A stretch of 64,000 bases of DNA from Blattamonas nauphoetae (Eukaryota > Preaxostyla > Oxymonadida). The DNA lies in contig JARBJD010000057.1 in NCBI GenBank assembly GCA_033064195.1, forward strand, positions 62,001 through 126,000, read 5' to 3'. Under the pieces are notes generated by a model. It searched no databases. It saw only the letters and a program-made list of their open reading frames with translations, and was not told where the DNA came from. A program made the position numbers and the translations under genes. Every line of letters begins with the position of its first letter. Positions within the stretch are counted from its first letter, which is position 1. Shown here in pieces: positions 28,649 through 39,541 of the stretch.

Positions 28649-31600
28649 ATGCAGATGTTCATGTTCATCTGTCATATTTTCCTCTGTTATGACGTACAGT
28701 GGCAACCACTCGAGAATTTACTTGGCCAGCAGACTTCATCAAAAGATCCAAATGATCAAGCTGGATCTCGACGCAAGTTGATTCCAGGTGGATATTTCCA
28801 CGTGTCCAGTTACAAAGTCTCATCAAACACTCTGATTCTGGAAGGAACAAATCAAACAACGCTTCACATCGAAGCGATCTGCTCAAATCGAAATTCGAAG
28901 TCAACTCTGGGGAAGAAGTACGCGAATATTCATGCGCAAACATTCAACACCATGTTCATCTTCTCGAATTCCACTGCCTCTCTTTCACACATCTCATTCG
29001 ACTGCAGTGGGATGAGATCATCGCTTGCGACTTTGGAGTGGTCATGCGTGACGATCATATCGAGCCAGATTCTGTCGAACATTGGATGTTCTCCATTGGT
29101 TGTACAGAATACTGGGGAAGGACGAGAGAGCTGTGTGGTGATTGATGGCTGTTCGCATTCGTCATCGACATCGCCGTCTCTCCTGCACTTCGTGTCGTTC
29201 ACCCACTCTCTTTCTTCTTCTTCAATTGGACAACACACCTCTTTTGGGTTGGATTCTCTTCGTATTTCGGGATGTGGCCTCTCGTTGACGAACACCAACC
29301 TCGTTCGTGGAAGTGGTCCACTGTTTGGTTTTGGACAAGTTGGAAGCGACTGCACCGACATTCCATCGATCTCCACGACACTCTCAGCGAGCTCGTTGAC
29401 CAACACCACATCGCCCTCACTGTCGCACCACTCTGTGTCGGAGTTTCGTGTTGATTGGAGTCAGCGAGTGTATGACTGTTCGGTGAGAAAAAGCACGAAC
29501 CATCTTTATGGGACAACAATCAACGACATGAACAGGGGTGGATCACTACTCTCCCATAACACCTCCTTCACTCACTGCCACACCCCCTCCCGCTCGTCTC
29601 CCAACTCTCAAGCTGATTATGATGGCCACCATTTCACAACACAAGCCGTCGTCATTTCACAGTCAACCACCCACGTCTTCACCCTCTGCACTTTCAAAGG
29701 ATGTTCTGACATGATGGGCGGAGCAATCCAACTTTCGGGAATAGACGTGATTCTTCAAGTGGAGAGGTGTTCTTTCCATTCTTGTCGTGCAACATTGTTT
29801 GGAGGTGCGATCTATTCGTATGCCCACTCTGAATGGAGTCAGATCTAGCTCTCCGAATCATCGTTCGTCAAATGTTCGGCTGAACAGAATGGAGGAACTC
29901 TTCAAGCAGTATTCCCTTCCCCTCTCTCTATCTCACTTTGCATCTTCCTCGATTCATCCGCAGACCAAAATCAGGCCGGGGCTCTCACTCTGCAGAACAT
30001 TCCATCCTCAACCACAAATCTCGTCTCGAACTGTCTGTTTGACCATTGCCAACAGGCGGGAGGAACTGGAAACTCGAATGGAGGAGGTGCATTGTTTGTG
30101 ACGAATTGTCCGACGTTAACTCTGTCATCACTCCAATTTCGACGTTGTTCAGCAGTCTCAACGAATGGACACGATCTTTATCTGGAATGTGGCGAATTCG
30201 ATCCTGACTTGTTCGAATTCTGCGAAACGACGTTGCCAGGTGAGAGTCGATTTGTCGTTCGATATCTTGACAACCAATCATACTCCGATTTCAGCCATCT
30301 TTTGACAACGCCGGCTGAAGACACAGCTGTGATCGGACTGAGCGAGGAGCACACCTCGTCAACTGCCACATTCACTCTCACTCTGTGGAACGCGATGACA
30401 GGAGATGTGCTGATTCTGCTGTCGAACGAAGGTGGAACAAGAACACCTGAGACAGCGGAAGCTCCGAACATTGGACGAGTGTTGAAGTTCTCCTTTTCGG
30501 ATTCCGACACGTCATCGTTCACTGGACCTGTGGGCGAAACTGGTTTGTTCCAACTTCCTCTCGCTGACTACAAAATTGTGAATTCATATCTGAATGGTCA
30601 CTTATTCTCTGACAAGAAAGTGATTTCAGCGTCGTGTGAACTCGATTCCACTGGAATGGGTGTGGACATCTCGTTAGATGGACTGAACATCCCGAGTGGT
30701 GCCTACACGATCACTCTGAACAACACAATCACATTCGCCGAGACATTCACGTTGAACGAATCGGGAGAAAGCAATGGAAGAGGAACAAAGTCGATTGGGA
30801 TGTTGGAAGATGATCTGAAAGAGAACCTTGTCTATGCTGTGACATCTGTGATCGGTCTGGAACAGCCGTACACTTTGATCGTGCCTGGCGGGAGTTTCAC
30901 CGTTCCAGAAGCAGCTCCCATCCTGAAAGCTTCATGTCGTGTTGGGAGTGGAACAAATCACGCGTGGATCCAGCTGACAGGGATGAACATCGCAGAAGGA
31001 ACGTACTCAGTGACATTGGAAGAAGTGGAGTTCTCATTTGGAGTGACGTTCACCGATGCGAGAGACGACAAAGGGCAGAAGCTGTCGTCGGAGGCATCTG
31101 TCCGTCTGTTCGGTGAAGGAAGCAAGCTCACGTTCAACACAGAATACACGCTGAAGAGTGTGATGGACAAATCCACTTCGACTCCACTCGATTTGCTTGG
31201 GATAATCATCCAATTTTCCACTCCGCCGCCCACAGATCGCATTTTTGAGATTGGCCAGATGGCTTTCACCAACAATCAGAAAGATGAAGTGTCTGTTTCT
31301 CTTTCTGGTGCCGACATAACGAATGCTGAATGTTTCATCATGACATCGCCGTCCAGTCTTCTGAATGGAAACAAGCTGTCTGCAACCTTCAGTGATCAGT
31401 CAGGAACGCTGGTTGGGCAAGTTTATTCCGCGACTGGAAACGCTGTGCCTCTCAAGTTTGGGCAGACATATGAGATTGTCTCAATCACACGCACAAACAG
31501 TCAGCCGATCCTCTTCGTCCCTCTCACTTTTTCTGTTCCAATCGAACCTGCTCGAATTGAGTTGACGTCATCAGATCTGAATGGCCCAAAAACATCAGTG

Positions 31601-34065
31601 ATTGTGACACTGACAGGAAGACAGTTGTTCTCAGCGACAATGTTAGTGAAACTAACGAACCCGAACACCAATCGAGTCTTCACGTCGAGTGTGTCGGTTG
31701 TTGATGAAACGAGCTGCACTGTGACGTTCCCAGTTGCTCAGACAGAAATGGACTCTGCACTTGTTTTTGGCGGATCGTACGATGTTGTATCGATTGAGTC
31801 ATCGGATGGCAAGAAGACGTTCGTTGTGAACACAGGAGTGAAAGTGTCGGTTCCATCAGCTCCGATCATCAACTCAATCACCTCGAAACTGTCTCCAAAC
31901 TGTACGCACTTCGAGATTTCGTTTGGAGGATCCTCTCTTCCTTCGACTGGGTCATTCGTTGCCTCGATCTCTCCTCCGATCACACTTACATTGCATTCGG
32001 TGGATGGAGTGTGGACAACAGGATGGTTGGCGGATGGAACGGAAGGGATGAGGATGAACACGGATTATGCTGTGACCAAAGTTGCCGATGGAAACAATGA
32101 AATAATCCTGAACAAGGATACGTTCACCACAGCGTTGGGGCCAACTCTCTCCTCGATTTCATCAGTGACTCTGAAGAGTGGAGATCTGAACAGCATTGTG
32201 ATGTCGCTAGATGGTGCTCGAATGCCTGTCTCGTCAATCGTTGAATCTTTTGATCTGATCGTTGTTGAAACTGGGAAGTCATCAGAAATCACTGATCTTC
32301 TGATTTCAGGAACAACCACAATCGTGGATAGTGATGTGACATTCGATGTTCCAGCTGAGCCTGTCCGCATAGAAAACGCGACATGCAGACTGAACTCCGC
32401 CCGAGACAGAGTGATTGTGACGCTGATAGGCCGCGTTCTGAAAGCAGGAGAGTATTCATTCACTCTCACTCACATCATCGCTCCCAATTCACGAACTATC
32501 ACTGGAAGTGTGAACAAGGATGGAGTTGTTGAATGTGCACACACAGTTGAGGAGAGCAATCCGAATCGTTTGATCTTTGGTGAAACATACACACTCACAT
32601 CAGCCACTCTGAACGCACAGCCAATCCTATTCAATTCAAACATCGACATCCTCATTCCTCTTCCTCCCCAAGTGACTGAAGCGAAAATCCATCCCAACGC
32701 TCATAACACAGCTGTCACGATTGAACTGTTGGGAACAGATCTGGCGATGATGAAAGAATACGCCGTCACGCTTCGTCCTTCTTTCTCTTTTGTGGTTATG
32801 TTTACAGATACATCACGAGCAGTCTCACCCACACTCCGAATCGACACCAGCGAAGGACTTCATTCCAACACAGAATACTTCGTGGAGAAGAATGTGGGAG
32901 TCTGTCTCTTCCTTGCCAGACACTCTACACAGGATGGGAGATGGGAAAGGCCGAAGCAGGGGTCGATAACGTCGTGATGAAGGTGAGAGACGAGGTTGAG
33001 AGTGGAGGAGTGATTGTGGTTGGAAGGGGGAGCGTGGAGGTTGGAGGGATGTTTGGGCAGAAAGGAAGAATCGCGATTTCGGAACGAGCGACCACAACGA
33101 CAAAGTCAGAAAGCGTGTTTTTGGTGGATGGAGGAGAGATTCTTCTTTTGGACTTGAATATTTTGGTTCCGTCGTTCAATTCTGTTTGGGGATGGCGTCC
33201 GGAGTTCGTTGTGGGAGGGAAAGGAACAGTAATCCTGAAGGATGTGGAGATTGCCTTTCAAGAAGGAGCGAAAATTGGAATGGGATTGGTTGGACTGGAA
33301 GAAGGCCGTTTGATCGTGAACAGTCTGTTTGTGCGAAATATTGAGTTTTGCGAAGGCGTTAGACTGATTTCGTGTTTGAAAGGGCAGAACGAGCTCTCCA
33401 CAGAAGTCACGAATCTTGTTGTTCAAAACACGACACTTTCAGAAGGAGGCATTCTTGCATTCTCATCGACAGAGATCAGTTCGGACATGTCGATGACAGC
33501 CAGCGAGATTGACCGAGTTCGAATGAGCGTTGGAGAAGGGACGGACACAGCGCTGATTGCGATCCGAACAGCCCGGACTCGCCTGACGATCTCGAAGTGT
33601 GTGTTTTTTGAGAGTGGATGTGAGCTGGCAAGTGGAGTGAAGATTGGACAGGCACTGTTGATCACACTGTGCTCTTCAGACAGGCACGAGACAGTTCAGC
33701 GCGTTGATCTTCACTCGTGTCTGTTTGTGGACTGCGCAGGGAGAGACAGAAGTGGGGAGGGAGGAGTTGTCATTCGAAGTGGAGAGGGATTGAGTCGAGT
33801 GAGTCTGAGTGGAAGCTGGTTTGAAGAACGATCAGAATCGACATCTCCTTCGTCGTTCGAACGAGACGCGGAAGAGCGAGTGGTTGTTACAAAGCGAAGG
33901 ATGTCGTGGGATGGGTGGAAGAGAGGTGGGGTTGTGGTTGAGCGAGGGCGAACACTTCCTGTGATTGATCGGAAAGGATCAAGCTTCTCGAACTGTGGAT
34001 TGATTGTGAGAGAGATGGAAGTGGAAAGAGCAAGGAAGAGAGTTACACTGAAGAATGAGCTGTGA
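28649..34065 (+). pseudogene. Decaying beta-helix / beta-sandwich surface-protein gene
   Basis: A signal peptide (MQMFMFICHIFLCYD) is followed by beta-helix coils, about six beta-sandwich modules (EPARIELT, EPVRIENA openers), the initiator GEECGSLSLPCQTLYTG and a final beta-helix, with no transmembrane helix. The frame is continuous from 28649 to 32883 except for one in-frame TAG at 29846-29848; sequence on both sides keeps the beta-helix pattern. Near 32883 the frame changes, and about 40 codons present in relatives (the end of the last sandwich domain) are missing. The rest runs open to 34065, ending LKNEL, which resembles an ER-retention tetrapeptide. I tried GT-AG introns over both lesions and none restored frame. 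It is probably a young pseudogene; read-through or sequence error could explain the TAG but not the deletion. Confidence 0.75.
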
Positions 34066-34348
34066 TTCTTCACTTTGCTGGAGAACAATGATGCAAAACA
34101 GCTGTTATTATCTCAAATCTTCATTTTTGGAGTTCTCTAGCTTTTGATCCACTTTCTTTTCGTTGTTTCTCTTCATTTTTCTCTGTATTTCATTCCACCT
34201 GTCACTCTATCCGACAATATTGCTTCTCATTTTGTCCCAACTCATCGAGAATCTTGACGAAACTTCAGGATTGATGAACGGAGAGTCAAAGTTGGTGAAA
34301 ATGAAGAAGAGTGAAGTGAAGGCGAGTGTGAAGAGAGAAGAGCTCCGA

Positions 34349-36847
34349 TTAGTCCATCACCACTTCCAAACTCCCTCCAACCATCGATGGCTTCTTCATC
34401 ACTTCTGAAGACACAATCTCAACTGAGTTGTTCATCGATAGCATTTGAATGACGAATCGGAAGGGAACAGGGATGTTGGAGATGAAGGCTGGCTGTGTGT
34501 CCCCGCCTTGTGATAATCGAAGTGTTCTCTTTCCTTCTCGTCCATCTGCTTCCATCACCACTCGCTGTCCAACTGTTCCTAATTCGCAGGCGAATCCACT
34601 GTGAGAGTTCTTTCCATCGTGATACACACTCCGATAATACGGATGAAGGGCCCAGCCAGCTCCACCTTTCAGAGCTCCAACATAATTCGTGTATGTCATC
34701 GCTTTTTCCGACAATTCCGGAGTGATCAGACCTGCGAAGAAGTAAGGTTCTGCAATAGAGCGAAGAACGAATGTGATTCGAACAACGACTGCTCCGAAAG
34801 TTGATGAGAGGATCGAATACCAGTTCCGTTGTGTCTGAGTGAACACATTTCCAGTGAGAGTGAATGTGTTCGTTGCGTACAATTCGATTGCGGCTGCTCC
34901 TTCCTTCACATTCCTTCGGCGTTCTTTTTCTTCTTCTTCCTTTCTCTTCCTTTCATCTTCTCTCTTCATCTCTTCCTCCCTCTGACGTCCTTCTTCAATC
35001 CATTTTTCGTTCATCCTCTTCATATCTTCCATCTCTCTTTTCTCCTTCTCTCTATCCGCTTCCATCTCTCTTCGAACAGCTGCCAAGTCAATCGCAATCG
35101 ATCCAATCTCTTTTTTCATCGGATGGATCGACGATCGGAAATGGCGAACAATCATTCCTCCAATCTTTTCTTGAATGTTTCGTGTCTGTGTGTCTGCACT
35201 TTGTCTTCCAAGTGACTGGACAAGAGTCAGAACTGACTGTTCAATTAGAGCAAGTGCGAATCCACATCGACGAGTCAGCGCAAATAAATCTTCTTGACTT
35301 TCTTCATTCTTCTTGGTTGAAGTCGAATGCTGTTCGTTGTCACGGTGAGATTTCAGGCCACTGCACAATTGGTCCAAAACAAGAAGAGTTGGGAGAAGAT
35401 TAACATCACTTGATTTATTTTCAATTCGAGTGCAAAGTCTCTCAACAATTCCCGAACTCAACACTCCCTCCATTTCTAGCGACGACAGATTTCCGCCGCA
35501 CAGAAGACTCCAAACACAAATCAAATCAAAGCGGAACAAAAGAGATCAATCCAGTTGGAGAGAGAAGAGAGAGAAGAGAGGAAAGAAGGATGAAGAAGAG
35601 AGAAGAGATCAGACCCAAGCGAGTGTGTGACTGGGATCGACAACGAGCTGTCTGCATGCTGATCAACGCGAACAACAAAGAACAGGAGAAAGAAGGATGA
35701 AAAAAGAGAAAGAGAAGAAATGAAGAAAGAGAGGAACAAACGGAGAAGAGCGCAAGCAGAGAAGGAATCAAGTCACTCCGAAGTCGAGGTCGTCCTTCTG
35801 ACACCGATGTCACCATCACTCCAATCACACTCGACAGAAGTGCCTGAAAGCAAACAACGGAGAAAGAATGGGAAATCGGAGTATATGGAGAGAAGAACGG
35901 AGACACACAGAAAGTGGAGATGGACATTTCAAAGAAAGTCGTTCCGAAAAGAACTCCAACAGTCCACTCCGAATTCCAATCTCGCTTCGTTCCTTCATTT
36001 TTGACGGCTCTGAGATTGACCCAATGGCGGGAAGAATTAGGCACACCTGATGAAATCGTTGTGAGCACAGAAAGAGCGATTTTGCGTTGGACGGTTTCAT
36101 CACCATTCTTGAACTCACTTTCACATCTCTTAAATTCCTCCATCTGAAAATAAATCATGTATAGGTGGGGGATGATCATTGAAAAGAGGCAGAAAGTCAT
36201 TACAAGGACAACAGAATGAACGAGAATGGATCTCAGAATGAAGTGTCGTGTGATGATAGAAATGTACAATAAAGACCCAAACCAGTCCTTCAGAGGGGTT
36301 GCCAGTACTTTCAGCGCTTGTAATAGTCAATTGAGATTGAGTTGAAAGCATCAGTTTCTCGATAAAAAATTGAATGGTTGGATCTGTTCGATCAAGTTTG
36401 CCTATCACTACTATCAATCAAGTGGTCTCAAAAGATAAAAGGAAACAAAATACAGCTCCTCTTATCGAGTCTTATTCGAAAAAAAACTGTTTAGTCAAAG
36501 CAACAAGACGGAGGTCTGCGAAGCAGACAAACAGGAAAGTGTTCAGAAAGAGAATTCCAGGAAAAGCGAATCTCTCACCCAATCCTTCCCTTCCACTCCT
36601 TCCCTCCTCTGCTGTTCTCCCTTCTCTTCTCCTGCATCAATCTCAATCATCCTCGCCGGTGTGTCAGAGTCGACATCTCTCTACTCGTGTTCTGATGTGA
36701 CAGTGTGTTCCAACTAGCTCTAACAGACGAATCGTCGTGGATCCTTTCGAAAAATAGGACGAAGATAAAACAACAGTGAAATGACTTACTATACGTCTGA
36801 AAAAGGTGTTCGGCCATCACGCATACTGCTGAACGATCGACGGACAT
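34349..36847 (-). CDS. Helical-repeat, coiled-coil and SPRY-like protein, multi-exon
   Basis: I could chain these - strand exons in phase: one ending at 36283, then 36143-36047, 36009-35909, 35843-35742, 35658-35615 and 35507-34349. The introns are 139, 37, 65, 83 and 107 nt with GT-AG ends. The product runs from an ARM-like helical region (EEFKRCESEFKNGDE, SGLLEFFSERLSLK, LLPTLLVLDQLCSGLK) through a charged coiled coil of about 60 residues (REMEADREKEKREMEDMKRM) to a C-terminal SPRY-like domain (GWALHPYYRSVYHDG, GQRVVMEADG, AFISNIPVPF). The 5' exons are uncertain: an ATG at 36847 followed by MAEHLFQTY and a GTAAGT donor is a candidate first exon. Function unknown; SPRY domains bind proteins. 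It converges on the gene at 28649-34065. Confidence 0.6.
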
Positions 36848-36872
36848 GGATTCGAGGGATGAACAGTCTTGT

Positions 36873-39050
36873 TCAGAGTTCGTCCGCATTCAGTGTCAGT
36901 TCCGTTCTGAAGTCCTCCGCAAAATCAACCATTTTTTGATTGGTGTCCACCTCGATTCCCACCACACGCAGTTCAAACGCATCGTCCCACCCTCCTTCTC
37001 TCAAAAGCACTTCTCGTCTCTTCTGCCGCTCTCGTTTGTCTCGATTCCATCGATGAGTTCTGTTCAGCATACTCTCGAAGACAAACAGAAAGTGTTCTTG
37101 GTTCTCCATCTCGAACAACGTTCGAATTTCCCACTTCACAAGTTTTGACACAATATCGGCTTCGTGTTCATCTGATCGAAGTTCCATGTTTCGTATGTGA
37201 CGGTGGATCCAACAGAGACAGTTCTCGAGATTGGCAGTATTCGCATCATCCAGAATGAGTTTGTCTGAATTGTTGAACATGAATCTGACAAATGGTTTGG
37301 CTGGTTCCAGAGCAGAAACACGAATGAGGGGATATTGTTTGAAGCGTGTCTCTTCACCCTCTCCAATCGGATCAAACATGAAGGTGATGAATTTGGTGAG
37401 AAAGAAAAGAGTTTTGGACTCGGAGAGAGGAAGAGAAACATAATCGACTGATTCAAACATCCTCCCAACAAGATTGATCGAAATGAACGTGTCCGTCATG
37501 TTTGGAAAGTTGAAAATGATGTTCACAATCGCTCGGATTGTCATTCTTGTGATTTCTTGGTGTTGGAGCTGGAGAGAGTTGAGAATGAGGTCAGGGAAGG
37601 ATAGATCGTCGAGGATGTGTGTTTGGAAGGATGATTTGTGGGAATCTGTGAGGTTGAGTGTCGAATCGACTAAGACACCCCAACCTTCGATCATGAAGGC
37701 TTCACACTCACTTCTCAGGAATTTGAGAGAATCCTCCATTTGTATGTCATCTTCAGAAACTAATGGAGTGGTTGGTGAAGAGTTGGTGGGAAGAGTAGCG
37801 ATGAGATCGTCGATGTTCGAAATGTTGATGAGAATGGCAGTGATAGCTTCTTTCACAAAAATGAGTAAATCGCAAATGATCTCAGAATCAACCTAAAATA
37901 ACGATAAAGATGAAAAGAATCAAAACATACTGTGAATTGTGATTTTGCTTTTAAAAGTTGATTGTGGAGGGATAATGCAATGTTACAAAAGTAAACGGAC
38001 TCTTCAATGAGGGATGGATCTTGTTTCGTGAGTTGGGCGTATTTGGGAAGGTGAGAGGGATCTGTTGGGATTGTTGCATGTAATTTGGTGAAAACGATTC
38101 GGAGTTTCTTCATCAGAGCCGCTTGGAAGGAGAAACCAGAATATTGTTGGTGTGGGGAAGATGATGGGAAAATGGGTGATGGAAGATGAGTGAGAACAGT
38201 TTCATTTCGTTGGGTAACACAGTAAAGAGTAAAGAGAGAATTTGATGCAAAAAAGAGATGATGAAAGAGAGAAATCCGAGCTAACGCGGTGAAAACTGCA
38301 TATGGAGGTGATGATTGGCTAAGTTCCTCGAAGAAGGAAGCAAAAAATTCTTCGTTTTCGAGAAAAAGTGCGTCGACGATTTCAGGTTCGAAGAAGAGTG
38401 ATTCCATGCAGGAACAACACTGGAAGCAAATGTAGAAGATGAAAGAGATCAACACACTGATTCCAGTGCAGGACATGTCAACCAATCTCCAAACTCATTC
38501 AAGATGAACGATGGGATTTCAGATGAAAACGAAGAGCGAACGAAGGATGGTGATTTCGAATCTGAAAAGGGATAAAAGACATTGATCATCAGAAATACGT
38601 AATCTACAAACAAAGAATGTCCAGTAGTTTTATGAATTCAGCCTGGAAAGAGAAAAAGATCAAAAGTGAAAAGGAGAGACCAGAAGTCCAGATGTGTGTG
38701 TTTCACAGCACAATGGAGACAGAAATGTACACCAATCATCAAAAGAGTCATCTGACCCACTTTCTGAAACACATACAGAACAATCATCAAGAAATCGATG
38801 AAGAAGCTAAAAGAACACACCAGAGGCCACTTTCTGCAATGTTCGGAGTGTGTCAACAATAATGTTTTCGTCATCAGATTTAAGTCTTTCGAGAAGTGAA
38901 GCAATGTTTCTCTGAGAAAGAGAAAGATGCAACATGAAATCGACGAACCATATTCCAACAGGGTGGACCGTTCAATGGATTCGGTAAGAGATCCCCATTC
39001 ACAATTGTCAGCTTTGAAGTCATCGAGGAGTTATCTGATCCGTTTGTCAT
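36873..39050 (-). CDS. Helical-repeat (ARM-like) protein with short introns
   Basis: The start at 39050 (MTNGSDNSSM) and exons 39050-38949, 38911-38831, 38642-38612, 38561-38458, 38419-37931 and 37892-36873 join in phase. Introns 38912-38948, 38562-38611, 38420-38457 and 37893-37930 are 37-50 nt with GT-AG ends. The piece 38643-38830 may be one intron or hide another exon. The protein is all-helical (IASLLERLKSDDENIIVDTL, LNEFGDWLTCPALES, ITRMTIRAIVNIIFNF, CLCWIHRHIRNMELRSDEHE) and ends RTELTLNADEL. The C-terminal segment RDKRERQKRREVLLREGGWD is strikingly basic. No catalytic motif is visible. It is probably a scaffold of a large lineage family (inference). Confidence 0.65.
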
Positions 39051-39541
39051 GGGATTCAAGGACAATCAACAAAGTATGGGTTCGTTTTCAGAAAAAGTCG
39101 TCTCTTTTTCATTTTCTATCAAAAAACAACATAGAACAGGATAAAAGAAGAGTATGGAACCATGAGATGGTCTAACTTTAAAAGAAATGGATCAGAATAA
39201 AACAATATAAAGATAAAGTGACTAGTCACTTCTCTGGGAGGTTACAGACTGTCTGTGTTTGGGCTGTTTTGTTGGTGCAAGACGGGAGTCATTTCCAGCT
39301 CTTTCAAGAATTGTGATGAGTTGATGATTGCTTTTTGTCGTCAATTGACGAGATCCAACGAGAAGGCAGTGGCCTAGCTTCGTTGTCCACTGTGCTGTCA
39401 GCTGTCAGTGTCGCTTCGAGTCATTCAGCGTGGAAAGCCGTTTGAAGCTGTCAGTGAAATTGGAGGAAGTTGAACGGACGTGGACAAAGAGAGGAGACTG
39501 TGGAAAGAGAATGGTGGGAAGACAATTGAAGAGAGGGGCTA
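39051..39541. other. Intergenic between two - strand genes, no gene seen
   Basis: This is 3' flank of the receptor ending at 39542 and upstream region of the ARM-like gene. One perfect short palindrome-like stretch (GTCAATTGAC) occurs near 39341; otherwise nothing. Confidence 0.4.

Noticed and set aside
29810-29848. A 31-nt intron (GTATGC...TCTAG) removing the in-frame TAG
   Set aside because: Its length is not a multiple of three and splicing would leave the family reading frame.
29846-29848. Alternative genetic code with TAG as sense
   Set aside because: Only one such TAG is seen in many kilobases of long frames, and the same gene also carries a frame-changing deletion. The other large genes use ordinary stops.
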